Source: Methanocorpusculaceae archaeon UBA456 | GTDB taxonomy: Archaea; Halobacteriota; Methanomicrobia; Methanomicrobiales; Methanocorpusculaceae | Direction of reading: 5' to 3' | DNA length: 8,054 nucleotides | NCBI GenBank assembly: GCA_002496395.1 | Contig: DAJQ01000035.1 | Location: forward strand, 1-8,054 | Shown: positions 1-6,352 of the stretch, piece by piece | Position numbering within the stretch: position 1 is the stretch's first letter | How the letters are laid out: every line of letters begins with the position of its first letter | Notes under the pieces: model-generated | What the model was told of the DNA's origin: nothing | The model's input: only the letters and a program-made list of their open reading frames with translations | Databases searched by the model: none | Made by a program: the position numbers and the translations under genes

Positions 1-80
1 ATAGCCTCATAGGTGTTTTCATACGTAGGAGTGGTGAGGTAGACTATATAATCTATTGGATTTCGGAATTTTGTAGACAT
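1..80 (-). CDS. Possible 5' end of a divergent unidentified gene (partial)
   Basis: Reading the minus strand from an ATG at 80-78 gives 26 complete codons with no stop up to the window edge, beginning MSTKFRNPIDYIVYLTTPTY. Many codons end in C (TTC, GTC, TAC, CTC, ACC, AAC), as in the confident genes downstream, and the peptide reads like a normal protein N-terminus. I do not recognise a family from so little sequence. No Shine-Dalgarno precedes this ATG, so it would be leaderless or weakly initiated. The same frame stays open upstream to an in-frame ATG at 143-141, which has a GGAGT just before it, but starting there would place the inverted repeat at 92-113 inside the gene. The opposite strand is also open in this register (3-182), so the assignment is tentative. 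If real, the gene diverges from argH, an arrangement often seen for a regulator next to its target. Confidence 0.38.
   Translation of the reverse strand, partial: MSTKFRNPIDYIVYLTTPTYENTYEA
44..53 (+). promoter_or_regulatory. Candidate TATA box for the argH-gatD-gatE operon
   Basis: CTATATAATC is the best archaeal TATA-like element upstream of argH. With the usual spacing of about 25 bp, transcription would start near 70-78. That gives a leader of about 145 nt containing both inverted repeats described here. The element lies inside the possible minus-strand reading frame, which weakens the call. Confidence 0.3.
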
Positions 81-91
81 TTTGGAGATAT

Positions 92-113
92 TTTTGTAGA
101 TAATTCTACAAAA
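92..113. promoter_or_regulatory. Perfect inverted repeat, candidate operator
   Basis: The arms TTTTGTAGA (92-100) and TCTACAAAA (105-113) are exact reverse complements separated by TAAT. A third copy of TTTTGTAGA lies at 69-77 in direct orientation, 23 bp upstream of the first arm, or about two helical turns. Symmetry of this size between divergent reading frames suits a dimeric winged-helix or helix-turn-helix repressor, with the extra half-site allowing cooperative binding. In RNA it could also form a 9-bp hairpin ending at the Shine-Dalgarno-like AAAGGAG (111-117). I cannot name the regulator. Confidence 0.5.
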
Positions 114-186
114 GGAGAATTCTATGCTGAGAAAGAACTCCATACTCCTTCCTCAAAAGAATCGGTTTCTACGAAGAGATAATCAG

Positions 187-212
187 TTTTCAGGTACCAT
201 CATACCTGAAGA
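187..212 (+). promoter_or_regulatory. Stem-loop adjoining the argH ribosome-binding site
   Basis: The arms TTCAGGTA (189-196) and TACCTGAA (203-210) pair perfectly around the six-base loop CCATCA. One G-U and one A-U pair extend the stem to 187-212. The 3' arm runs into the purine-rich GAGG at 211-214, the likely Shine-Dalgarno of argH, so the folded form would partly hide it. This could tune argH translation. It could also be chance, since one short hairpin in about 200 bp is not rare. Confidence 0.4.
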
Positions 213-220
213 GGAAGAGG

Positions 221-1702
221 ATGCGACACGACCAGATACGGGAAGGGAGGCTTACCGGGGAGCGGAGCACGCTCATTGCCCGGTACCTCTCATCAATGGA
301 AGCTGACCGGAGGATCGCTTCACCGGATCTCCGGGTGGATATGGCTCACCTGGTGATGCTGAACCGGCAGGGCCTGATGGCAAAGGAGCATGCACAAAAG
401 ATTGCAGCAGCCCTTTTCAGAATGTATACTGACGGTATCCCGGATGAGGCATTCGATGAACGTTTCGAAGATATCCATGCGGGAATTGAAGGAGAATTAA
501 TTGCGGAGGCCGGGATCGATTCCGGAGGACGGCTTCACCTTGCACGCTCAAGAAATGATGAAGTGGCAACCTGCCTCAGGATCAGGGTGCGTGAGGATAT
601 TCTGGAGATCCTGACATCTGTTGCCGCACTCAGGGATGCCCTCATCCGGCGTGCAGAAGAGCATACAGGAACCGTTATGCCTGGCTTCACCCACCTCCAG
701 CATGCACAACCAACAACACTCGCCCATCACCTGCTTGCCTATGAAGAGGCCTTTTCCCGGAGTGCAGAGCGGCTTCTCGAAACCTATGCACGCGTGAACC
801 GATCACCACTTGGATCAGCCGCATTTGCCTCTACCGGCTTTCCGATCGACCGGGAGATGACCCGACGGCTGCTTGGATTTGACAGTATCCTTGGCAACTC
901 GATGGATGCAGTATCAGGAAGGGATTTTGCACTTGAGATGCTCTCTGCCCTCACCATTCTGATGGCAGATGCAAGCAGACTCTGTGAAGAGCTGATCCTC
1001 TGGAGCAGTGCCTTTGTTGAATTTGTCGAACTCGATGACATATACTGCTCCACCAGTTCGATCATGCCGCAGAAGAAGAACCCCGACTGCGCCGAGATTA
1101 TGCGCGGACACGCCGGAACTGTCGCCGGGGCATTCCAGTCCGCACTCATCTGCATGAAAGGTCTTCCCATGAGTTATAATCGCGATCTTCAGACCCTGAC
1201 ACCCCATCTCTGGAATGGGATCTCACATACCGCAGCAAGCATGGAGATCCTTGCTGGAATGATCGATACGGCAGTATTCAATGTAGAGAGAATGTATCGT
1301 GAGAGTGACAGGGGATTTTCTACCGCAACCGAGCTTGCCGATACCCTTGTGCGTGAGTTTGGGCTCCCATTCAGAACAGCACACAACATTGTCGGCAGGG
1401 CTGTCCGCTCGAAAGAGATCACCCTGGCAGTAATCGAAAGAGCTGGCAAAGAGATCTCAGGAATTTCTCTTCAGGAGATGGGACTTACTGAAGATCGAAT
1501 TCGGAATGCTCTCGATCCCACCCTCGTTGTTGCTGCGAAGAAGGTTGCCGGAGGGCCGGCTGAAGAGGTTATCCTTGACGCGATACGGATACGATCAGGT
1601 GTTCTGAAGGAACAGAATGAGACGATACAGATGCAGAGAAATATATTACAGATTGCAGAAGAGGAGCTTATCTCAATGATACGGGGGCTTATTGAAGCAT
1701 GA
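221..1702 (+). CDS. argH: Argininosuccinate lyase
   Basis: The product, 493 residues, is argininosuccinate lyase, a cytosolic homotetrameric enzyme that splits argininosuccinate into arginine and fumarate in the last step of arginine synthesis. The three conserved blocks of the fumarase/aspartase superfamily are visible: SRNDEVAT at 110-117, THLQHAQPT at 157-165 with the conserved histidine H158, and the signature SSIMPQKKNPD at 279-289 carrying the catalytic serine on its flexible loop. The canonical loop begins GSS; here it is TSS, a mild change. The protein is somewhat longer than the usual length of about 460, mainly through its C-terminal tail, which I believe is normal for Methanomicrobiales. 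The ATG at 221 is chosen because the N-terminus RHDQIREGRLTGERS fits the family, the frame has no earlier start codon, and GAGG at 211-214 lies 6 nt upstream. Its stop overlaps the gatD start as ATGA, implying cotranscription and coupled translation. Confidence 0.95.
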   Translation: MRHDQIREGRLTGERSTLIARYLSSMEADRRIASPDLRVDMAHLVMLNRQGLMAKEHAQKIAAALFRMYTDGIPDEAFDERFEDIHAGIEGELIAEAGIDSGGRLHLARSRNDEVATCLRIRVREDILEILTSVAALRDALIRRAEEHTGTVMPGFTHLQHAQPTTLAHHLLAYEEAFSRSAERLLETYARVNRSPLGSAAFASTGFPIDREMTRRLLGFDSILGNSMDAVSGRDFALEMLSALTILMADASRLCEELILWSSAFVEFVELDDIYCSTSSIMPQKKNPDCAEIMRGHAGTVAGAFQSALICMKGLPMSYNRDLQTLTPHLWNGISHTAASMEILAGMIDTAVFNVERMYRESDRGFSTATELADTLVREFGLPFRTAHNIVGRAVRSKEITLAVIERAGKEISGISLQEMGLTEDRIRNALDPTLVVAAKKVAGGPAEEVILDAIRIRSGVLKEQNETIQMQRNILQIAEEELISMIRGLIEA

Positions 1703-2925
1703 AGACCGGAGATGTTGTTTCCTGCACCATTGGTGGGAAGACGGTCGAGGCTGTGTATATCACAGAACGTGATGAGAGAGCTGTCCTGAAACTCTCATCA
1801 GGCTATAATATCGGGGTGCCATTCTCTGAAGTTTTGCATGTCAGGGATGGGGAAGAGAGAAAAGGAGTCGAACCGCCTGTTGTGCAGGATTCGAAATTAC
1901 CGGAGCTCGCAATCATTTCAACAGGAGGCACCATTGCATCCCGTGTGGACTACCGGACAGGGGCAGTGACAAGCAGATCAACCGCAGATGAGATCATCTC
2001 TGCGATCCCCCGGCTTGCTACAATCGGACGGTTCCGGACCAGCCAGCCGTTCTCGATACTCTCTGAGAATATGAAACCCTCCATGTGGATTGAGCTTGCA
2101 CGCTGTATCTATGATCAGATTCAGGCAGGTGCCCATGGTGTCATTGTCACTCATGGAACCGATACGATGGCCTATTCTGCATCTGCTGTCAGCTTCATGC
2201 TTGATACGCCGGTCCCTGTTATCTTCGTTGGTTCCCAGCGATCAGCCGACCGCCCGAGCAGTGATAATGTGATGAATGCACTCTGCAGTGCTGCCGTAGC
2301 ATCTGCGAATCTGGGCGAGGTTGCCATCTGCATGCATGGTACCGTCAATGACGATTATTGTGCTGTTCACCGGGCAACGAGGGTACGGAAGATGCATACC
2401 TCACGCCGTGATGCATTCCAGAGTATCGGGGCAGAACCGGTTGCAACGGTAACTTACCCGGATCTGGAGGTGTCGCTTCATGCAGATGCCATAGGGAGAG
2501 AGGCTCAGAAGCTGGCACTCAGAGATACAATGGAGGAGAAGTGTGCCCTTATCTCCTATTATCCGGGGATGGATCCGGCAATCCTTGATTCGTATACATC
2601 ATATCGTGGGCTTGTCATCGCCGGAACCGGGCTTGGCCATGTAGGAACTGCGCTTATGGAGAGGATACGTGAACTTGTCTGCAATGGGACAACAATCGTG
2701 ATGACAACGCAATGCCTCCATGGAAGGGTCTGTGACCGTGTCTATGATACGGGGAGGGATCTCCTGAGGGCTGGTGTTATTGAAGGAGAAGATATGCTCC
2801 CCGAGACTGCGCTTGTCAAACTGATGTGGGTTCTTGGCCAGACAGAAAACCCTGAAGAGATCCGCCAGCTGATGCAGGAGAATCTGAAAGGAGAGATTGT
2901 ACGGAGGTCTGTGTATGGATTATAA
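1699..2925 (+). CDS. gatD: Glutamyl-tRNA(Gln) amidotransferase subunit D
   Basis: This 408-residue protein is the asparaginase-like subunit of the archaeal GatDE amidotransferase. It releases ammonia from glutamine or asparagine and channels it to GatE, which converts Glu-tRNA(Gln) into Gln-tRNA(Gln). Residues 1 to about 60 form the small beta-rich N-terminal domain specific to GatD (GDVVSCTIGGKTVEAVYI). The L-asparaginase domain follows, with STGGTIAS at 74-81 and THGTDTM at 151-157. By alignment from memory with E. coli asparaginase II and Methanothermobacter GatD, the catalytic residues are T78, T154, D155 and K232, and all are present. The N-terminal domain and its partner gatE next door separate it from a stand-alone asparaginase. 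The ATG overlaps the argH stop as ATGA with no strong Shine-Dalgarno, so reinitiation is likely. Its last 11 nt overlap gatE. Confidence 0.95.
   Translation: MKTGDVVSCTIGGKTVEAVYITERDERAVLKLSSGYNIGVPFSEVLHVRDGEERKGVEPPVVQDSKLPELAIISTGGTIASRVDYRTGAVTSRSTADEIISAIPRLATIGRFRTSQPFSILSENMKPSMWIELARCIYDQIQAGAHGVIVTHGTDTMAYSASAVSFMLDTPVPVIFVGSQRSADRPSSDNVMNALCSAAVASANLGEVAICMHGTVNDDYCAVHRATRVRKMHTSRRDAFQSIGAEPVATVTYPDLEVSLHADAIGREAQKLALRDTMEEKCALISYYPGMDPAILDSYTSYRGLVIAGTGLGHVGTALMERIRELVCNGTTIVMTTQCLHGRVCDRVYDTGRDLLRAGVIEGEDMLPETALVKLMWVLGQTENPEEIRQLMQENLKGEIVRRSVYGL
2903..2908 (+). promoter_or_regulatory. Ribosome-binding site fixing the gatE start
   Basis: GGAGGT lies inside the 3' end of gatD, 6 nt upstream of the ATG at 2915. 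It supports that ATG over the in-frame TTG at 2897, which would add six residues (MYGGLC) unlike a GatE N-terminus. Confidence 0.75.
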
Positions 2926-4747
2926 GGCACTCGGCCTGACCGCAGGGATCGAGATTCACCAGCAGCTCGACACAGCTGAAAAGCTCTACTGCCGGTGTCC
3001 GACCATTCTCAGGAATATTGATGAGAGAAACGGTGAGATCAGACGATACCTGAGGGCGACGGTCTCGGAGATGGGTGTCATCGACCGTGCGGCAGAAGAA
3101 GAGATGAAACAGATGCGCTTCTTCTCATACTATGCCTACAATACTACCTGCCTTGTTGAGAATGATGATGAGCCGCCAACACCGATGAATCCGGAAGCCC
3201 TTCAGATCACCCTTACCATCGCAAAGATGCTCTCGATGACCCCGATCTCGCAGGTGCATACGATGCGGAAGATGGTGATCGACGGATCAAACACCACCGG
3301 CTTCCAGAGAACGGCTCTGGTTGCCATGAACGGGATTGCAGGTGGCAATTGTATTATCGAGTCGATCTGCCTTGAAGAGGAAGCAGCCCAGAGAGTGACT
3401 GACAAGACATTCTCACTGGACAGGCTCGGGATACCGCTTGTTGAGATCACAACCGCCCCCTGCATGCACACCCCGGAAGAGGTGAAAGAGATCGCAGAAT
3501 ATATCGGCATGATCCTCAGATCAACCCGGAAAGTGAAACGCGGTCTTGGAACGATCCGGCAGGATGTGAACATCTCGATCAGGGACGGAGCCCGTGTTGA
3601 GATCAAGGGGGTGCAGGAACTCGACCTGATCCCGGAGGTCGTCTCCCGTGAAGTTGAGCGGCAGGTGAGCCTGCTTGCGATCAGGGAGGAACTGCGGAGC
3701 CGGGGTGCTGAGGTCCCTCAGGGGGAGCTTGATGTCACCGATCTCTTCTCATCCACAAAATCGAAGGTACTGAAGAAGAAGGCACCATGTATCATGGCTG
3801 CGACCCTGAAAGGATTTGCCGGGATCGTCGGGCGGGAGATCCAGCCCGGACGCCGCCTTGGAAGTGAGATGTCGGATTATGCAAAGAAATGCGGCGTCGG
3901 CGGCCTGTTCCATACCGATGAGCTGCCTGCATACGGCGTCACTGAGGAAGAGGTTGCTGCCCTGAGAGAGCGTGCGCTCGCAGGTGACGGCGATTGTGTG
4001 ATCATCGTCTCCGGAACAGAACAGCAGGCAACGTGTGCCATCAGGCAGGCACTCAAGCGTGCCGGGATGGCACTTGAAGGAGTTCCTGAGGAAACCCGGA
4101 AGATGCTCCCGGAGGGGAGTTCTGCATACATGCGGCCACTCCCGGGGGCAGCACGGATGTACCCCGAGACGGACGTTCTTCCTGTTGAAATTACAGAAGA
4201 GATGATGGCTGCAATCGACCTTCCGGAACTGCTTGTTGAGGTTGCGGCACGATTTACCAGAGAGCTCGGCATCGATTCCGCGCTTGCCCGGCATATCGCC
4301 TATTCGGATCGGCTCCCGACCTTCGAGAAGGCGATAGCAGCCGGAATTAAACCTTCGCTGGCAGCACGAACACTCATCTCAACCCTGCGTGAGTTATCAC
4401 GGGATGGTGTGGATTGCGGAGGGATACCTGATGAGACGCTGATTGATCTCCTTCTACGCGTCAATAGCGGGGAGGTAGCAAAGGAGGCAATTCCCGACAT
4501 CCTCCGTGCCCTTGCCGGGGGGGCGCCACTCGAAGAGGCAATCCAGTCAGTGGGACCCACATTCTCAGTCTCCGATTTGGAAACCTTGATCGAGGGAATT
4601 GTTGCCGAGCGTGCAGAATTCATCCGTGACCGGAAAATGGCGTCTCTTGGCCCTGTGATGGGCATTGTGATGAAAGAAGTAAGGGGCAGGATAGACGGGC
4701 AGATCGTTGCAGATGTCCTGAAGCGATCGATAGAGAAGAGGATTTGA
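2915..4747 (+). CDS. gatE: Glutamyl-tRNA(Gln) amidotransferase subunit E
   Basis: This 610-residue protein is the GatB-related subunit that binds Glu-tRNA(Gln), activates the tRNA-bound glutamate with ATP and amidates it with ammonia from GatD. The GatB/GatE catalytic core covers about 1-285: GIEIHQQLDT at 11-20, CRCP at 26-29, DGSNTTGFQRTALVA at 123-137, RQDVNISI at 215-222 and VEIKGVQELDLI at 228-239. An insertion at about 290-405 corresponds to the AspRS-like (GAD) domain that distinguishes GatE from bacterial GatB. The core resumes with RMYPETDVLPVEI at 414-426, and the C-terminal YqeY-like tRNA-contact tail spans about 525-608 (SLGPVMGIVMKE at 577-588). The length is typical and no motif is broken. 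The ATG at 2915 has GGAGGT 6 nt upstream. The gene overlaps gatD by 11 nt, which fits equimolar synthesis of the two subunits. Confidence 0.95.
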   Translation: MDYKALGLTAGIEIHQQLDTAEKLYCRCPTILRNIDERNGEIRRYLRATVSEMGVIDRAAEEEMKQMRFFSYYAYNTTCLVENDDEPPTPMNPEALQITLTIAKMLSMTPISQVHTMRKMVIDGSNTTGFQRTALVAMNGIAGGNCIIESICLEEEAAQRVTDKTFSLDRLGIPLVEITTAPCMHTPEEVKEIAEYIGMILRSTRKVKRGLGTIRQDVNISIRDGARVEIKGVQELDLIPEVVSREVERQVSLLAIREELRSRGAEVPQGELDVTDLFSSTKSKVLKKKAPCIMAATLKGFAGIVGREIQPGRRLGSEMSDYAKKCGVGGLFHTDELPAYGVTEEEVAALRERALAGDGDCVIIVSGTEQQATCAIRQALKRAGMALEGVPEETRKMLPEGSSAYMRPLPGAARMYPETDVLPVEITEEMMAAIDLPELLVEVAARFTRELGIDSALARHIAYSDRLPTFEKAIAAGIKPSLAARTLISTLRELSRDGVDCGGIPDETLIDLLLRVNSGEVAKEAIPDILRALAGGAPLEEAIQSVGPTFSVSDLETLIEGIVAERAEFIRDRKMASLGPVMGIVMKEVRGRIDGQIVADVLKRSIEKRI

Positions 4748-4750
4748 AAA

Positions 4751-4761
4751 GATATCTTTAT
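4751..4761 (+). promoter_or_regulatory. Candidate TATA box for the small basic protein gene
   Basis: GATATCTTTAT, preceded by AAAA, lies in the 48-bp gap after gatE. With archaeal spacing, transcription would start near 4782, giving a very short leader that still contains the Shine-Dalgarno AAGGAG at 4784-4789. Read-through from gatE is also possible, as no clear terminator separates them. Confidence 0.4.
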
Positions 4762-4795
4762 CAAAAAGCCAGACAGTAGTTATAAGGAGTTTCAT

Positions 4796-5074
4796 ATGGG
4801 AAAGACAGGCAGCATAAACTGGCACCAGGTAAAAGGAAACCAGGGACAGATCAGACTGGTCCCTCAGAAGAGTGGTGAGGCAAAGAAGCCGGGACCGAAT
4901 CAGAGATTTAAGAGACATACCATCGTCAAGAAGCTTGAGCAGAAGATGGCAAACGCCCAGCAGCAAGGCCGTGGGGGGCGCAGGGGAGCTCATGTTGTCG
5001 ACCCACGTGTCCGGCGCCACATTCGACGCTCGAAGAAGACGATGATGGGCGCAAAACAGAAATCCAGGCGGTAA
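4796..5074 (+). CDS. Small very basic protein, DUF5350-like
   Basis: This 92-residue protein has 26 Lys/Arg against only 3 acidic residues (E28, E48, D69). I recall proteins of this kind as the DUF5350 family of Methanomicrobia, whose function is unknown. The N-terminal part (GSINWHQVKGNQGQIRLVP, 5-23) looks like a short beta-rich segment, followed by KKPGPNQRF at 30-38. A helical segment follows at about 42-57, then a glycine/arginine patch GRGGRRG at 58-64 and a basic tail with RVRRHIRRSKK at 71-81. There is no cysteine, signal peptide or membrane segment. The composition resembles ribosomal or RNA-binding proteins, but that is inference. The start is well supported by AAGGAG 6 nt upstream. 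The gene follows gatE and precedes a separately promoted gene, so it may be transcribed on its own. The T-rich stretch after it (5094-5108) could act as an archaeal oligo-T terminator. Confidence 0.82.
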   Translation: MGKTGSINWHQVKGNQGQIRLVPQKSGEAKKPGPNQRFKRHTIVKKLEQKMANAQQQGRGGRRGAHVVDPRVRRHIRRSKKTMMGAKQKSRR

Positions 5075-5093
5075 TAGAAGACTACTACCAACC

Positions 5094-5103
5094 TTTTTAT
5101 ATT
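5094..5103 (+). promoter_or_regulatory. TATA box, apparently leaderless promoter
   Basis: TTTTTATATT is a near-consensus archaeal TATA box, and CCAACC just upstream is a possible BRE region. Its centre is about 27 bp before the ATG at 5126, so transcription should begin at or within a few bases of the start codon. The absence of a Shine-Dalgarno before 5126 agrees with a leaderless mRNA. This is the likely promoter for the gene run from 5126 to the window end. Confidence 0.6.
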
Positions 5104-5117
5104 CTTTTATCGCCTGT

Positions 5118-5133
5118 ATATCCATATGGATAT
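5118..5133. repeat. 16-bp perfect palindrome centred on a start codon
   Basis: ATATCCAT joined to ATGGATAT is an exact palindrome with no spacer. Its dyad axis lies between 5125 and 5126, immediately before the ATG of the 118-residue protein gene and at the predicted transcription start. A repressor bound there would block a leaderless promoter. AT-rich chance symmetry cannot be excluded. Confidence 0.4.
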
Positions 5134-5482
5134 CAGGAATGCAGTTCTATCCTGGCAATATGCTGAACATCTCAAGACCGGAATTATTCAGGTATCAAAG
5201 ATGCTCATGAGCCTGCCGGATTATCCAAAAGAAGAGCGGACAGGCGGTAGGAGAATGTTGATCGGCATCATTGAGGAGTTGCGTGCAGATGCTAAGACGG
5301 CATCAGCGGCAACAGGGATTGCGGATTTTTCAAAAGTGGCTCACTCCCTCTCAGAGATGATCAGCCTCACCGAAAGCAGCCAGTTTGGGCTTGCAACAGA
5401 GCGTGCAGGCGAAGGCGTCTCTGCTGCAACAACTGCGGCACAGGGTGCCTGGGAAGTGCTTCATTCACATGGAATCCTCTGA
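5126..5482 (+). CDS. Uncharacterised 118-residue helical protein
   Basis: I do not recognise this protein. It looks mostly alpha-helical: an N-terminal helix (AVLSWQYAEHLKTGIIQVSKMLMSL, about 6-30), a basic linker DYPKEERTGGRR at 32-43, a second helix (MLIGIIEELRADAKTASAAT), then two Ala/Ser/Glu-rich helices to the end. It has no cysteine, no signal peptide and no membrane segment, so a small cytosolic helical bundle is the simplest picture. The ATG at 5126 fits a TATA box 27 bp upstream and a leaderless start. Codon use resembles the neighbouring genes, and the frame is interrupted only at its stop, so it is probably a real gene. Its 3' end overlaps the nitroreductase start by 14 nt, which suggests the two are translated together and may act together. 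A regulatory or partner role to the flavoprotein is only inference. Confidence 0.75.
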   Translation: MDIRNAVLSWQYAEHLKTGIIQVSKMLMSLPDYPKEERTGGRRMLIGIIEELRADAKTASAATGIADFSKVAHSLSEMISLTESSQFGLATERAGEGVSAATTAAQGAWEVLHSHGIL

Positions 5483-5996
5483 GTTTCTGGGTTTTCTGAA
5501 ATCCCGCGGTTCAATCAGGAGCTTTACTGGAGAGCAGATTACGCAGGAGGAGAGAGAATATATTCTCTCTGCTGCATCGACCTGCCCGACTGCCGGCAAC
5601 CGTGAGGCATGGGATGTGATCATCTGCAGGCAGGAGGATCTCCTCGAATCTATTGCAGATGCAGCATTTAACCAGGAGTTTATTGCCCATGCAGGGACCG
5701 CTTTTGTCATCTGTGCAAATTATGTCAGATCGATGTCACGGTATGGGGAGCGGGGGATACTCTATGCGGTTCAGGATGCGACGATCGCCGGAACCTACAT
5801 GATGCTCGCAAGCCATGCCCTCGGGCGTGCCACCTGCTGGATCGGGGCATTTGATGAAGAGGAGATAAAGGAGATCCTCGGCATTCCTCCTCATGTCCGG
5901 CCGGTTGCAGTCCTCCTGATCGGAGAGGGGAAGGAGCAGGCGGTATCGCCTGAGCGGATGACCATTCACGAACACCTTCATGAGGATTACTGGTAA
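5469..5996 (+). CDS. Nitroreductase-family flavoprotein
   Basis: This 175-residue protein belongs to the FMN-binding nitroreductase-like superfamily of homodimeric oxidoreductases. Visible landmarks are RGSIRSF at 13-19 (phosphate-binding arginines of the RRSxR type), CPTAGNREAW at 39-48, the central helix QDATIAGTYMMLASHALG at 102-119, ATCWIGAF at 121-128, the ILGIP turn at 136-140, and the strand PVAVLLIGEG at 145-154. The length is at the short end for the family. The natural substrate is unknown; methanogen members may use reduced F420 or NAD(P)H, and the sequence does not decide this. The ATG at 5469 is preferred over the upstream in-frame start at 5385, because residues added from there would lie within the preceding gene and do not resemble the family. 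It overlaps the 118-residue gene by 14 nt and lies 17 nt before the UPF0212 gene, so it is part of one transcript. Confidence 0.88.
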   Translation: MESSEFLGFLKSRGSIRSFTGEQITQEEREYILSAASTCPTAGNREAWDVIICRQEDLLESIADAAFNQEFIAHAGTAFVICANYVRSMSRYGERGILYAVQDATIAGTYMMLASHALGRATCWIGAFDEEEIKEILGIPPHVRPVAVLLIGEGKEQAVSPERMTIHEHLHEDYW

Positions 5997-6013
5997 ATTG
6001 GAGATTCATTATT

Positions 6014-6352
6014 ATGGCAGATTATCATGTGACACTGGAATCGGCATGGATCGTTAAGGACGTTAAAACCGTTGACGATGCGATCGGTATTGCCATCAGC
6101 GAGGCTGGTAAGCGACTCAATCCGACGGCAAAGTTTGTCGAGGTTGAGATCGGGGCAACATCATGCCCAAATTGCGAAGAAGAACTGAATAACGCGCTTA
6201 TGGTAGCAAATACCGCCCTTGTGGGCCTGACCCTGGATATGAAGGTCTTCAAGGCGGAGTCCGAGCAGCATGCCGAGCGTATCGCAAAAGCGACAATCGG
6301 AAAAGCACTCAGGGAGATTCCACTTCAGGTTGTGGAAGTGATCGAGATATGA
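6014..6352 (+). CDS. UPF0212 (DUF555) family protein
   Basis: This 112-residue protein closely matches my memory of the archaeal UPF0212/DUF555 family, typified by Methanocaldococcus MJ0068: an N-terminal DYHVTLESAWIVKDV, the central CPNC pair at 51-54, LVGLTLDMKVFKAES at 69-83, and AERIAKATIGKALREIPLQVVEV at 88-110. The function is unknown. One CxxC per chain could bind zinc or iron across a dimer, or act in redox chemistry; this is inference. There is no signal or membrane segment. GGAG at 6000-6003 lies 10 nt before the ATG, and the gap from the nitroreductase is only 17 nt. The stop overlaps the kinase start as ATGA, so the two are translationally coupled. Confidence 0.9.
   Translation: MADYHVTLESAWIVKDVKTVDDAIGIAISEAGKRLNPTAKFVEVEIGATSCPNCEEELNNALMVANTALVGLTLDMKVFKAESEQHAERIAKATIGKALREIPLQVVEVIEI

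Noticed and set aside
3..182. Open + strand frame at the left edge, possibly the tail of an upstream gene
   Set aside because: It lacks the C-ending codon preference of the other genes, spans the TATA-like element and the inverted repeat, and runs through AT-rich DNA. The minus-strand reading of the same register looks better.
2897..2914. Earlier TTG start for gatE
   Set aside because: The six added residues do not fit the GatE N-terminus, and GGAGGT at 2903-2908 is correctly placed for the ATG at 2915.
1699..2925. Stand-alone L-asparaginase
   Set aside because: The GatD-specific N-terminal domain and the overlapping gatE gene identify it as the amidotransferase subunit.
3749..4294. 181-codon and 131-codon antisense frames inside gatE
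   Set aside because: They are opposite the conserved AspRS-like domain of gatE, have Ser/Arg- or Cys/His-rich compositions typical of shadow frames, and have no supporting initiation signal.
4565..5125. 186-codon antisense frame beginning opposite the palindrome at 5118-5133
   Set aside because: It lies antisense to the end of gatE and the whole small basic protein gene, both well supported. Its translation resembles no family, and its ATG exists only because the palindrome reads ATG on both strands.
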